Shown: positions 1 through 11,410 of the stretch, piece by piece | Position numbering within the stretch: the first letter of the stretch is position 1 | How the letters are laid out: each line of letters opens with the position of its first letter | NCBI GenBank assembly: GCA_933228895.1 | Contig: OW121857.1 | Span: forward strand, 8,494,001 to 8,558,000 | Length of the DNA stretch: 64,000 nt | Direction: 5' to 3' | From: Platycnemis pennipes | Lineage: Eukaryota > Arthropoda > Insecta > Odonata > Platycnemididae | Notes under the pieces: model-generated | Told to the model about the DNA's origin: nothing | The model's input: the letters and a program-made list of their open reading frames with translations, nothing else | Database searches by the model: none | Made by a program: the position numbers and the translations under genes

Positions 1-9
1 GAGTAAGTA

Positions 10-883
10 AAAAATTTTTGGAAAAAGAATAGCACTTACAAAAGCACTCCTCCTAGCACTTACAAAATATGTAACAATGAATTAACAAACGTGGAATCCA
101 TTAAATATCTTGGAATAAGACTGACACATGATCTTTCCTGGGGTAAACACATACGTAAAATAATGGGTCTAGCGAATTGTAAACTGGGATTCATCAAAAG
201 AGTACTGGGTAAATGTGACAATTATGTACGAGAAATCAGCTACTTTTCCCTTGTAATACCTCATTTGAAATATGCTGCCAGTGTATAGGATCCCTACGAA
301 ATCGGTCTAAATAAATAACTTGAACGTGTGCAGCGAAGATCGGCAAGATTTGTGAAGGGACGGTACGATAACCTTATTAGCGTAACCAGTCTATTAAATG
401 AATTGAAATGGGAATCATTGTCAGATCGCAGGTTGAAATTTAGACTTAATCTCTTCCACAAATTCCAAGGCAATATTTTCAGTGATGATGTTAAAAATAT
501 TTTACGAACCCCAACTTACTATGGCAGACTGGACCATAATCATAAAGTTAGAGAAATTGATTGCCGAACTGACCGATTCAAAATGTCCTTTTTCCCTCGC
601 ACAATTAGGGATATGAATAACGGTAAATATATCCAGTACGAGTGTAGCAATGAATAACGTTGGTGGCTGCATGTTGGTATTAGCACTTGAAGCTAACCCA
701 AATAACAACATGTTTTTGCATGTTTGATTAGCTATTTTTATCTTTTTTTAAATAGTGAAGTTTAGAACAGTATATAAAGACTAATCTTTTTTTATGCATG
801 ATGTGTAGTGCATGTTTGGTGAGAATTCACCCCCTACCACACATCTTTATGGTGGCTAGCAGAGCATTATGCAGATTTAGATG
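10..883 (+). mobile_element. LINE family A fragment, copy 1 (broken reverse transcriptase, 3' end)
   Basis: A decayed non-LTR retrotransposon whose 5' side may continue beyond the window. Translation gives the region downstream of the reverse transcriptase palm: IKYLGIRLTHDLSWGKH, then LGFIKRVLGKC, RRSARFVKGRYDN, LSDRRLKFRLN and EIDCRTDRFKMSFFPRTI. The frame is broken by stops near 286-288 (TAG after AASV) and about 315, so no protein can be made. A short duplicated stretch around AGCACTTACAAAA lies near 30-65. The 3' untranslated tail at about 660-883 ends in the family hairpin (CCCCTACCACAC...GGTGG, decayed here) and a GCAGATTTAGATG remnant of the GTAGAT tail. Identity rests on alignment by eye to eight other copies in the window. 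Confidence 0.88.
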
Positions 884-1436
884 AAGTGTTTTATTGCTCG
901 CTCTATCTTATGCTGATTAGTCGGCATCTGGTTAGTACTTATGGATGCAAAGGAAAGCCATAAACAGAGAAATATTTACAGTAATCAATAGAGAATGTGT
1001 GCTAGCAGCCCAATCTTGAGATCTGAAACCTATAATTTAAAGGCGTCAAAAGCGGAAGAGCGATCTTGAGAAAGAGATGGCCTTCACTTGAAGTGAGTCC
1101 GTAATCTCTCCTGAAATCAACAATTCTGAAAGCATATTCACACAAAAGATTCTAAAACTATTTTTGACCCATCTTTCCATTACGGTCCAAAAACAAAGAA
1201 ACCGTTAATTGATAACATTTAGCAACAGTTTTTCCCCTCATATAATATAACTTATATATAATTTATTTTCTTCCATGCATATATTGATGCAATTATTACT
1301 GTCGTTCAGGGAAGTGAGTTGATCTATAAGGCAATCAGCCTGTAACTAGGCTAACTTCAGGATATCAGAGCAATAAGTATAAATGAAAAATGAAAATATA
1401 TCGCAAGAAGTTCTTATCACACAAGGAGCATATTTA
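884..1436. other. Unassigned interval
   Basis: No open frame, repeat copy or inverted repeat stands out in this stretch. It is AT-rich and separates two A-family LINE fragments. Confidence 0.5.
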
Positions 1437-1962
1437 GGGGACGGTACGATAATTATATTAGCGTAAACAGTTTATTAATTGAATTAAAATGGGAATCATT
1501 GTCAGATCGCAGGTTGAAATTTAGACTTAATCTTTTAAACAAATTCCAAGACCATATTTTCAATGATGGCGTTAAAAATATTTTGCGAACCCCAACTAAC
1601 TATGATAGACTGGATCATAATTACAAAATTAGACAAATTGATTGCCGAACTGACAGATTCAAAATGTCCTTTTTTCCTCGTACTATTAGGGATATGAATA
1701 GCGGTAAATATGTACAATACGAGTGATTGAATCCATAGCATAGGTAGTTGGTATAAGGACTTGAAGCTAACCCAACTAACAGCATGTTTTTGCATGCTTA
1801 TAGTTGGTTTGCTATTTTTATCTTTTTTAAATAGTGAAGATTAGAGTAGTATATTATTACTAATCCTTTTTTATACATGAGATGTAGTACATGTTTGGTG
1901 AGAATTCACCCCCTGCCACACATCTTTATGGTGGCTTGCAGGGTATTATGTAGATGTAGATG
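1437..1962 (+). mobile_element. LINE family A fragment, copy 2 (5'-truncated)
   Basis: A 5'-truncated A-family copy that starts inside the KGRYDN segment. The translation LSDRRLKFRLNLLNKFQ, ILRTPTNYDRLDHN and CRTDRFKMSFFPRTIRDMN is open at 1499..1726. The 3' tail includes the hairpin with arms CCCTGCCAC / GTGGCTTGCAGGG around 1911-1943 and ends in GTAGATGTAGATG. It lacks the reverse transcriptase catalytic core and is non-autonomous. Confidence 0.88.
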
Positions 1963-3416
1963 AGAATATCATCCATATAGTACTTTGAAAGCTACCAATA
2001 AAGTGAGTGGCAGGTAGTGCACGTTTATTATATAACCAAATAACAATAAAATTCCTTCAAAAAAGAGGCCGTTACATAACCAAATAAGCATGAAACTCCA
2101 TGACAGCTTTGAGAAATAATAACACCCATCAGCTTATATAAAGATGGAGACAGCCATTATTTATGAGACGAGCATCAAAGGGTCCCGTATTTAGGACCAA
2201 AGGAAGTAAATGAGATGCGTTGGGGTGTCTTTCTCTGAATTCTGTGAAAAGGAGTGAGAAATGGAATTTGATCGAAAGGAGGACATTAAAATAGAAAATC
2301 GTTCGGCGTGAATTGTTCTCAGTGCACTTCTGGGATTTTCTTGAGTGATTCCAAAGGGTTATGCTTTCTAAAACAGAAATTAGCCGTATCCGAAAACCAA
2401 GTATGCTTCGGCAAGGCATTCTTGGTGATGACGTATTGCTGACGTACAATATAGCATGCTTGGGTTAAAGAATACTTGATATTCGGACAGTCTACGGTAA
2501 GGAGCGACGTTAAGCAGTAGTGGCAACAGGAAAAACCACTATAGTGAAACACGATAGAGGGCAACACCTATCAAATGATTAGATCGGAAGAAAAAGTGCT
2601 ATTATATGCTAATTAACCTTTTCATTGATATGTAGGTATATTAATAATTATGCAAATTTACATATGAATTAAAAAAATAGATGCTACACACATTTATAAG
2701 TAGCCAACGGCTCCGCCATCTTTTGTTATTGTCGTCAAGAATGCTTCGAAGCCTACATGGAAGCGTGCTTCTGTGCTTCGGCTTCGTAGCATGCTTCTCC
2801 CAGAGTGCTTCGCGTTCGGACATACTTCGGGTGTTTCCGACAAAACCCCCCTCCACCTGAAAGCAAGCATTGTAGTATGCTTAGCTGTAGAAGCACACAT
2901 TTCGGACAGAGCTGATTGTCTCAAACCATTGGCTTGGCGTAAAAATTCGTCTGACCCCGGCAACATGCACCAGTTTCGTGTCTCAACTGTCGGAGAAATC
3001 AATCCTCCGTCAATTGCTTGCCGTACAGAGTGGCAGTTTTTATTATGTACTGCGCAAGTAAAAATGTGCCATCAAAACTTGTACCGAGTGGTAGGGAACC
3101 TAATGATGATGGAGTAGTTTTCCTGCGACACCGTGCCTCTGGAGGAAGTCCTTGAGATCCCTCTCCCTTTGCGAGAAGAGGGGAACTCATTCCTTCGAGA
3201 TGCAACGGTGGTTGCACAACGACCGGAACAGGGGAAGGAAGGGGAGAGGGCTCAGAGAACGGTTCTCCGAGGATGAGTCCTCGTCACGGCTCGCTTCTCG
3301 CCGCGCCTAAGACGGAGCTCACGGCTGCTCTTATTGTTAGAGGCGCGCGGCTGGAAGGCTCCAGGACCGACGAGGCAGTGGAGAAAGTCACGTCTCCGCA
3401 GTGGGCAATTGAGAAC
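1963..3416. other. Unassigned interval with a GCTTC-rich patch
   Basis: No gene is recognised. Several short open frames on both strands at 2640-3120 overlap one another and look like shadows without family motifs. From about 2745 to 2900 the word TGCTTC or its variants recurs many times (for example GAATGCTTCGAAGC, GCGTGCTTCTGTGCTTCGG, GCATGCTTCTCCC), which creates the long opposing frames. The patch could be a decayed transposon end; I cannot assign it. Confidence 0.4.
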
Positions 3417-3984
3417 ATCGACATAATATCCTGCAAACCACCACAAAGGTGTGTGGCAGTGGGTGAATTCTCACCAAACATGCACTACATATCATGCGTA
3501 AAAAAGGATTAATGTTAATATATTAGTCTAAACTGCAATATTTCAAAAGATAAAAATAGCAAGCTACGCATGCGAAAACGTGCTATTAGTTGGGTTACCT
3601 TCAAGTTCATACACCGACATGCAACTACCTATGCCAAGGATTCAATCACTCGTATTGGACATATTTACCGCTATTGATATCCCTAATTGTACGATGAAAA
3701 AAGAGCATTTTAAATCTGTCAGTTCGGCAATCAATTTCTCTATTTTTGTGATAATGGTCCAGTCTACCATACAATGTTGAGGTTGTCAAAATATTTTTAA
3801 CGTCACTGAAAATATTGCCTTGGAATTTGTTTAGGAGATTAAGTCTAAATTTCAACCTGCGATCTGACAATGATTCCCAATTTAATTCATTTAATAGACT
3901 GGTTACGCTAATAAGTTTATCGTACCGTCCCTTTACAAATCTTGCCGATCTTCGCTGCACACGTTCAAGTTCATTATTTAGGAC
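3417..3984 (-). mobile_element. LINE family A fragment, copy 3 (5'-truncated)
   Basis: Minus-strand A copy. The 3' hairpin tail lies at the left end (3417-3475) and the sequence is truncated inside the NNELERVQRRSARF segment at about 3984. The open frame 3646..4092 runs on beyond the element into about 36 codons of unrelated sequence, so that frame is a chimera rather than a gene. In-frame motifs are ELERVQRRSARFVKGRYDKL, LSDRRLKFRLNLLNKFQ and EIDCRTDRFKM. A one-codon loss (SDVKN in place of SDDVKN) is visible. Confidence 0.88.
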
Positions 3985-4141
3985 CTGCGTGCCTTTTTCC
4001 CACGGAATTATAATCCTTGCATGGAAACTCCAGCGAAAAAAATTGGGTGGAGTCGTTTGGGAAGAAATCTCTATCACATTATATCGTTTCATGTACCTCT
4101 ATCGTTAAGCTGAAGTTTGGTTTCACTGTGAAGCAATTCAT

Positions 4142-4660
4142 TACATCTACATCTACACGATACCCTGCAAGCCACCGAGAGGGTGTGTGGCAGGGGGTGA
4201 AGACCACCAAGCATGCACTACTAACATGCAATGTCTATAATGTCTCATGCAACTTGATTTTTAGTATCTAGAGTATTTAAGGGGTTAATACATGCATCAT
4301 GCACTACAGAATACTCTAAAATATTTCCCCTACCTATCCCTTTGCTATGCGGCCTATTCTGTGCTCTTATAGTACGGGGGAAAATGCCATTTTGAATCTA
4401 TCGGTACGACAATCTATCTCTCTAATCTTATTTATCTGGTCGAATCTAGCATGAAACGCTGGGGTTTTAATAAATGCCTAACATCTTCAGTAAAGCTATC
4501 CGATTGAAATTTCTCTAATAGATTTAATCTGTACTTTATCCTACGCTCTGATAATGATTCCCACCCTAATTCTTGTATTAATTCTGAAACGCTACTCAAC
4601 CTATCGTAACACCTTTTAACGAACCTAGCTGCTCTACGCTGCACACTGTCTAGTTCTCTG
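4142..4660 (-). mobile_element. LINE family B fragment, copy 1 (5'-truncated)
   Basis: Minus-strand B-family LINE copy running from the GTAGAT-type tail and hairpin (4142-4203) to a 5' truncation at the ELDSVQRR segment (about 4660). Translation on the minus strand gives MQRRAARFVKRCYDRL, SELIQELGWESLSERR and LNLLEKFQSDSFTEDVRHLL, followed by a frameshift around 4465. B differs from A by KRCYD for KGRYD and by the 3' ending EQNRQHSKGIGRG. It lacks the catalytic core. Confidence 0.88.
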
Positions 4661-6150
4661 TTGTCTAGTCTAGTCTCTCATTATCTACTTGTTGAGATAC
4701 AAATAGCACATTTAGGTCACCATCTTCGTGAAGTTTTCAGCGCTGATACCACACAAAAAAAACAGAACATTCAAGCAACACCTTCAAGAATACGTACTTC
4801 AACTAGACTGGCGTCGGCGAAGAATTTCCAGAGCAGAAATAGGATCTTGAGGGATGAGAATTTCAACGGAGTGTCTACTTCCACAAAATATCGCAATGCG
4901 GATTAACTGCAGCTATTAATGGTGACATGCATGTTTGGGATTCCTGCTAGGCCTTAATTTCGTCCTTACTATGCCAGAACATTAACATTCACGCTCGATG
5001 TTTGCCACTAGAAAAAGAGGACATATTGCGGCGGCTATCAGCAAAAATATGCATTCTAGAGTATTCAAAAGGTTACCGAGATTCACGAAGGGGATAGCAC
5101 ATTAGCATACGAGGGAGTTTGGGACATGCAGGCTCGCTTCTGAAGCCCTCCTTGGCCGGAATGTGATAAGGAACAAGCGGTGGGAAGTAAGTAGGCGACA
5201 ATGATATCCCAAGAAAGAGAGAATTTCCAAGTCTCGCGGGTAGCTCTGCTACGACCGCGATCCACATGATAATGACGTTAGTGCCATAACTTTCGAAGCA
5301 TGAATATATCGCAAAATTGACAGAACGATCACTTGAAACTTTTCCAGCCTAAATGACCCCGTAGGGTCTGCTAAGGAAATAAAGAAACATTTCATGATAA
5401 TGAAACGAGTCGGGCTGATAACACATTTCATCGGGCTTCAGTGATAATTTTCAAAGAGCACAAATTATTTAAACGGAAGGCCTGGGAGACTTAATAAGCT
5501 TCAGAATTTTCTTTGGCAGGTAAAATCTTATACAAAATAGGCCAATAATCTTAAAACCAAGAACACACATCTCTGGATGAGTTTAGTACGGAGGAAAAGG
5601 GATAAAAAGCACAAAAAAAACCGCGAAGTAATTTCTAACATTGGATGCGGAGGGTGACGATCGTAAAATCATCAATAGAAAGTTGAGATCATCAATAGAA
5701 AGAACAGTTGCGTTATCGTTTGGCAGTAATCATCTTCTCCATCACAATCCCAGCGTCGATACTGAAACCGATCAATCGATGAGCAAGAGAGATCCATAGA
5801 TGCTCGTACGTGAGATGCCAGACGCCAAAATATTACCACAAACGAAATAATAATGCATTTATAACAGTTCCTAAGTGTAGCAGGATCCCAGGCACACCCT
5901 CAGATTTGTGGTTGGGAAAATTTTCTATTTCTAGGAAATGGAAGAAAATTGGAAATATAATGTACCAAAAAATTAATGATACAATGGTATATTCCAAGGA
6001 AATTCTAAATGATTCTTTGAAGAAAGCAAGTTATAATATACTTCTATTTTCGAAGAATGCGCAAAAAATACGGTTCCCTCGGTGGTTTTTTAGTAAACGT
6101 AATGAATTAACTTGTTGATATATTTCATGCCATACGTATGAAAAAATTCA
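4661..6150. other. Unassigned interval
   Basis: No gene or known repeat is recognised in this 1.5-kb stretch. A small tandem duplication of a 20-bp unit (ATCATCAATAGAAAGTTGAG) lies at about 5668-5705. The 102-codon open frame at 5810..6118 has no motif I recognise and reads like chance. Confidence 0.4.
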
Positions 6151-6684
6151 AATGGGGTCGTTTACCAAATTTTTTTATTGCCGAATGTGATAGAGTTTGT
6201 AAAATAAAAAGATTCGTATTTTTCCGTTTTTTGATCCGTCAATTATTTCTCGAGTTATAATCGGCGAAATACTGATGTTTTGAACCCTTTCGGAAAAATG
6301 GGCGTGGTGAAACCTCTGACGTATTCGACTTCGTCCAATCACAACTGAGCCCGCGAGGCTACTTTGCCATATCGCAATGGGAGTGGGGACACAGCTGACT
6401 CTCCCAATGGGAACGATTTCGACAGGATCTGTGCGAGCACACCTTCCGAGAACCCCCCTCCACTCCCTTCCCTTCCCCTAAAAGCAGTCAAGGGAGGAAA
6501 ATGACGTCAATGTCATCACAGCAGCTTTTTCGGTGGGCGTCACCTTTTGCTTATTTTAATTTTTCATTTATGAGTGAATGGTTGTGGTTAGAAGATTAAC
6601 TTTTTCGTTAAAATTCTTTTTCGTATCCATCTAACAATTTCGTGCACAAAATTGCGATTTCGGTTCCGAGTAAACGACCCCATT
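6151..6684 (-). mobile_element. MITE family C, copy 1
   Basis: A complete non-autonomous element of 534 bp bounded by AATGGGGTCGTTTACC on the left and GTAAACGACCCCATT on the right. It lies in the opposite orientation to the other full copies. It is recognised by alignment to eight further copies; diagnostic interior words are TTATTTCTCGAGTTATAA, GGGCGTGGTG, TCCAATCACAACTGA and TGACGTCA. No coding capacity is seen. The bases ATTCAAAT occur immediately outside both GGGG/CCCC ends, which could be an 8-bp target duplication, but no other copy confirms this. Confidence 0.88.
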
Positions 6685-7456
6685 CAAATGAGCAAATCAA
6701 TTCTATTTAAAAAAAAATGAACTAATATTTGCATATAAAAAATAATCTGTGTACTTGGCCAGTTTGAGGCCACTTGGAAGGATTAAATGACGTGTAGTGT
6801 ACCCTCGTCGGTTATACAAACGCTAAACAAGAAATGACGGGTCCATCAACCTAATACTTTCCACCACCGTCATTGAATTTGACGTCAGACGGGTTTACAC
6901 TACCCTCGCCCTGTTTCTGTTCTGCCTCCTCCAAATCTTTATTCCTCGCAACTTTAGAGTTGTCATCACATTATTGCTCCTCCCTCGCGTTCGCTCCAAA
7001 CATTCGTCTTCTTATTTCCCGCAAACATTATTTCTCAAAGCGTGTCCAATGCAATTCGCCTTCCTCTGCCTTATTACGCCTCTTAAAACGTATATCACGA
7101 ATCCCCAGCGGCACAACTTTATTGTTTGATTACACGCCTTGGTGCTTTCTTGGCGTTCTTCCTCATAGTTTCCAATCGAATATGTTTCTGAGCAGTACAT
7201 GATAAAGTTGCCAAGAAGACATTAAGCAAATTAGATCCTTTGTTTAACTACATTGCCCTTAAGTGATATACTTAAGAAACACTGTTTTTTTACCCAAATG
7301 CTTCTGATTTTTCTTCCTTTATACACCTTTCCTTTCAGTTAATAAACTGATTATTCAATGTATCTAAACGTTTAAGAGACTTACTTAACAAATGCTGGGA
7401 AAAATACTTAGAAATATAGAGTAACATCCCTTTTCCATCCTTTCGTCAGCTTACCC
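6685..7456. other. Unassigned interval
   Basis: Contains a 109-codon open frame at 6873..7202 (serine- and leucine-rich, no motif recognised) that overlaps a minus-strand frame. Nothing here supports a gene. Confidence 0.35.
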
Positions 7457-7459
7457 TTA

Positions 7460-8195
7460 AGGCCGTTTTACACGGTCATTGAAACTGCGCAAGTTGATGT
7501 TGATTCCATTTGAGCAGTCGTCTGCGAAAGTCCGTGACGTAGAAATTGCGAGGACGCTTGCTTGACAGCTTTACGCGGCGCAATTGTCGGTGCATTATGT
7601 TGGAGACAATATACCATTCAGTAGCCGTAACACCGTCAATATATCGCCTAACGTCAAGATCTGTTAAGTAGCAATTTATTGGACGTGAAAGATGCGCTTA
7701 ATTACCACCACTTTAAAATATGTTTTAAGCCATAGTCTAAACATAATAGTGGAGACCCTAGTCCCGTATACTTAGCCCAAAATTTGCACCACGAACGAAC
7801 GGATGTGGGACAAGGTAACAGGTTCTGCCTTTACGCACGAAATTTTAGCTTACACGTGATTAATCGCCCAGCTCATCATTATCTTTACTTCATTCACTGC
7901 CTAAGGAGTTGAGTGCAAACAAAAACACCCAACTCAATCGTCAAAAACCTATTTAATTGCTATAATTCCCCAGGCAGTTCGTTGCCGCTACATCTGCACC
8001 ATCTAGTGAGAGAAATAAACTTCAAACTTGCGCGAACGCATGTATCAGATTAGAACATGTTCTAATTTGCCTGCAAGCCTTCGCGCAGTGTCCTGTCCCT
8101 GTCCTCACAAGTCGTCGCTTTACACGGCGCAATATTTCTTGCGCAAGTGTTAACCCATCAGCCTGCGCAGTATCAATGTCCGTGTAAAAGGGCCT
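7460..8195 (+). mobile_element. MITE family D, copy 1 (PIF/Harbinger-like)
   Basis: A 736-bp non-autonomous DNA transposon. Its ends are AGGCCGTTTTACACGG and the inverted CCGTGTAAAAGGGCCT, and it is flanked on both sides by TTA (7457-7459 and 8196-8198). A 3-bp TWA-type duplication with a GGCC-type terminus is typical of the PIF/Harbinger superfamily. The interior is shared with copies at 10675 and 17518, including the subterminal words TTGCGCAAGTG and GCCTGCGCAG. There is no transposase frame, so it would need a transposase supplied from elsewhere. Confidence 0.9.
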
Positions 8196-8198
8196 TTA

Positions 8199-9156
8199 CA
8201 CCATGAGCGGGATGTAGCCACCCACACCAAGGAGATTCAATTCTCACCCTCCACATGTTGGGAAATACGGAAGAGAGAACTAATCTCGGTCGGTACTTGA
8301 TACTGTCTTAGGAATTAAAGCCCTTGGAGAGGTTGTGCACACACCAGATAAGGCTAAGCGCACTCAAATCCACTGCAAAATCTCCACCAAGGTATTAGCT
8401 TTCCGTGCATTTGATGACGATGAAACTTGCGCGAATTAAGTGCAAAAGGAATAGAGAGCGAGGCGACTACGTCACGCCTGCACTTTCCTCGTCGGACGTC
8501 GTCTTATCTTCATCTTCTCTCTCCTTTTCTTTTGTCTCCAGACCTGCCCGGGGATTCCCACACACCCTCCCTCCTTCCCATTCAGCATTCAGCACCATCA
8601 CGCACGATCGTCGGGCGCCGCTCCAATCACGCAGCTTCCGAAAACAATTGAAACGCGGATCCGCTCCTCCAGTGGAAACAATGACCTTCCCGCCATTCAG
8701 CGACGGCTGTCTCTTTTGTTTCACCTCATCCTCCTCGGAGATGTCTCCGCCTTTTCTCTTGGTGGGTTGTCTTCTTCGAGCAACTGCCGAGTCGAGATGC
8801 ATCTCGGACGGGAGAGAGATTTTGCAGCCGGGAATACAAACAAGGGTTGCTCGGCTGTACCTTGCATACTACCGACTACTTGCATTAAGACTCATCTTCC
8901 CTTGTTTTTAACTATTCGTAACTGACATATTTGCGGAGACTTTCGCTGATTTCGGAAATCCAATAATGGCATTGCCTTGTACCGAAATGTTCTCATCCCT
9001 ATCGATTTCAGTGGAGGTCTTAGCTTTTGCTTGCCGTCTTAAGTTTAGAATCAAAGAAGAGTCGACATTAACCAGCCAATACAAGATTTCGGAGCGAAGA
9101 ATGCTTTATGAGGCATTCAGCGAGCAGTTCACATTAATTGCCATGCGAAAAAATTT
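8199..9156. other. Unassigned interval with overlapping open frames
   Basis: Moderately GC-rich. Frames of 168 codons (8405..8911, plus) and 111 codons (8467..8802, minus) overlap on opposite strands. Neither shows a domain, signal peptide or recognisable motif. Splice sites or an exon cannot be excluded, but nothing positive supports coding. Confidence 0.35.
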
Positions 9157-9230
9157 CACCTGGACCGGGAATCCAACCAACGACATTTGACTTTCCGGGT
9201 CGCTGCGCAGACCACTACGCTACCCAGGAT
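9157..9230 (-). repeat. tRNA-like SINE head
   Basis: Read on the minus strand, this stretch holds a polymerase III A-box-like word (TAGCGTAGTGGTCTGCG) and a B-box-like word (GGTTGGATTCCC) at tRNA spacing. The cloverleaf is not convincing as a functional tRNA, so a tRNA-derived SINE head is the better reading. No second copy of the body was found in the window. Confidence 0.5.
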
Positions 9231-9844
9231 CCCTAATTCGCATGGCCATTTTACCGAGGTCCAAGGTACTAGATGTAGAGCCCTCGCGGTCCATCAACGA
9301 TGGCAACGCAAGGGAGAAAGGGCTTCAAGAGAGCCACGACCAAGGGTGAACCCCATCCAGCGCTAAAGCCACGCTTGGCGGTAAATGTATTGAAATATCC
9401 TACAGCGAGCAGTTGATAATCAAATGGAAGCATGTATGATGCACGAACAGAATTGAGTTGAGTGGAACTTCACGAGGTTAAATCGCTCAGTTTTCAAGGT
9501 TTAACTTTCCCAAGATTCTTAATGATATTTTACATTCGCTAAAAGGTAAGACCGAAGAATATGTTAATAAATAACAACAGAGGCGGGTTATGTGCTGATC
9601 CAACGCTAAAAAAGGCAAATTCAACTTTCATTTTCGACAGTCAAGAAATCAAAAGATTCGTTTGACGCAGATTTTCCCTCGATTCTCCAATCGGCTAGTT
9701 CACCTATCCATACGTAAGATATCATTCTCTTTCACATCCTTCACTGCTGGCTCTCCCATGTGGCCTTCTCGTTGTGCCAATTTTCCAATCCGTTTTTCCT
9801 CGGTACCTATTTGAGTACTTTGTTTCCAATCTCGGAAAACAGTG
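9231..9844. other. Unassigned interval
   Basis: No gene or repeat copy is recognised. The word CAGCGAGCAGTT occurs at about 9119 and again at about 9402, the only internal repetition I noticed. Confidence 0.4.
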
Positions 9845-10550
9845 ACATCATCATCAGCATTTCAATCCTAGGATTGGTTTACTGCAGCCCTCCATTCTGC
9901 CCTATTAAGTGTTCACGGCCTGATACGTTTTCTCTTTCACGTCCTTCTTTATACTTGTCCCTTGGTCTTCCTCGCTGGACCTTCCCTTCAATTTTCCCTT
10001 CTATTATATTTCTAACTAATTCATTGTGCCTCAAGGTATGTCCAATCCATCCGGTTCTTCTTTGCCGTAGGGTTTTCCCATATTGTCCTTTCTTCATCTG
10101 CTCTTCTGTACACCTCTTCGTTCCTCACTTTATCCTTCCATTTAATCTTCAACATTCTCCTCCAGCACCATGTTTCGAAGGCTTCAATTCTTCGTTGGTC
10201 TGCTTTCCCGATATTCCTTGTCTCTGATCTATAGAGTGCCACGCTCCATACGAATGTTTTGATGAAGTGCTTCCTTGTTCGCAGCCGTAGGTTCTTTGAG
10301 CACAGTAGTTGTCTCTTCTTCATAAACGCCTCCTTAGCTTGTGCTATTCTTCGCTTGATGTCCGTCGAGCTTCTTCCATCCCAAGTTATAGTGCTGCCGA
10401 GGTAGGTGCAGTTCTCCATTTGTTTTGATTTCACTTCTCGAATGTGATAATTGCCCTAAGCTTCTCTCTTCCGCACACTAGGATTTTAGTTTTCTTCTTT
10501 TTTGATGCTAATATTATATTCTTGAAGTGCTTGGTCCATTGTGGTCAGGG
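9845..10550 (-). mobile_element. LINE family G fragment, copy 1 (reverse transcriptase C-terminal region)
   Basis: Minus-strand fragment of an endonuclease/reverse-transcriptase type non-LTR element. It begins upstream with EYNISIKK...KTKILVCGREK, continues as CTYLGSTITWDGRSS, RRIAQAKEAFMKK, HFIKTFVWSVALYRSETR and RRIEAFETWCWRRMLKIKWK, and after a frameshift near 10070-10100 as TGWIGHTLRHNELVRNIIEG. The 3' end is the family sequence CAATCCTAGGATTG followed by GATGATGATG. This copy is a diverged subfamily compared with the copies at 40.8 and 47.7 kb. The catalytic YADD region lies upstream and is absent. Confidence 0.85.
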
Positions 10551-10674
10551 ATGCATGAAAAATGTATTAAAAAATTACCATCGCAGAGATAAAAAATTAT
10601 TTCTCCTTCGCTACTCCTTTCACCGAGCGCTATGAAGTTCCAACTAAATTTTCAGAGAAGAATAGAGTGTCTTA

Positions 10675-11407
10675 AGGCCCTTTTACACGGTCATTGAAAC
10701 TGCGCAAGTTAATGCTGATTCCGTTTGAGCAGTCGTCGGCGAATGTCAGTGACGTAGAAAATTGCGAGGACGCTTGCTTGACAGCTTTACGCGGTGCAAT
10801 CGTCGGTGCATTATGTCAGTGACAATATACCATTCAGGAGCGGTAATACCGTCAATATATCGCATTACGTCAAGATCTATGAAGTAGCAATTAATTGGAC
10901 GTGAAAGATGCGATAAATTACCACCACTTTAAAATATGTTTTAAGCCAGTCTAAACATAATAGTGGAGACCCTAGTCCCGTATACTTAGCCCAACATTTG
11001 CACCACGAACGAACGGATATGGGCCAAGGTAACAGGTTCTTCCTTTACGCACGAAATTTAAGCTTCCACGTGATTAATCGCCCAGCTCATCATTATTGCA
11101 CTTTATTCACTACCTAAGGAGTTGAGTGCAAACAAAAACACCCAACTCAATCCTCAACAACCTATTTGATTGCTAGAATTCCCCAGCTAGTTCGTTGCCG
11201 CTACATCTGCACCATCTAGTGAGAGAAATAAACTTCAAACTTGCGCGAACGCATGTATCAGATTAGAACAAGTTGTAATTTGCTCGCAAGCGTTCCTGCA
11301 GTGGCGCTGCCTGTCCTCGTAAGTCGTCGCGTTACTCGGCGCAATATTTCTTGCGCAAGTGTTCTCGCAACAGCCTGCGCAGTATCAATGACCGTGTAAA
11401 ACGGCCT
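10675..11407 (+). mobile_element. MITE family D, copy 2 (PIF/Harbinger-like)
   Basis: A 733-bp copy with termini AGGCCCTTTTACACGG and CCGTGTAAAACGGCCT. Its outermost 22 bases match as an inverted repeat with one mismatch. Exact TTA duplications lie at 10672-10674 and 11408-11410. It is collinear with copy 1 throughout and non-coding. Confidence 0.92.
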
Positions 11408-11410
11408 TTA

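Noticed and set aside
3646..4092. A 148-codon frame as an independent gene
   Set aside because: Its C-terminal two-thirds are LINE A and the rest is unrelated sequence read in frame by chance.
8405..8911. A 168-codon open frame as a host gene
   Set aside because: It overlaps opposing frames in a GC-rich patch and shows no domain, signal peptide, repeat of motif or credible splice context.
9157..9230. A functional tRNA gene on the minus strand
   Set aside because: The polymerase III boxes are recognisable but the cloverleaf is poor; annotated as a SINE-like head instead.
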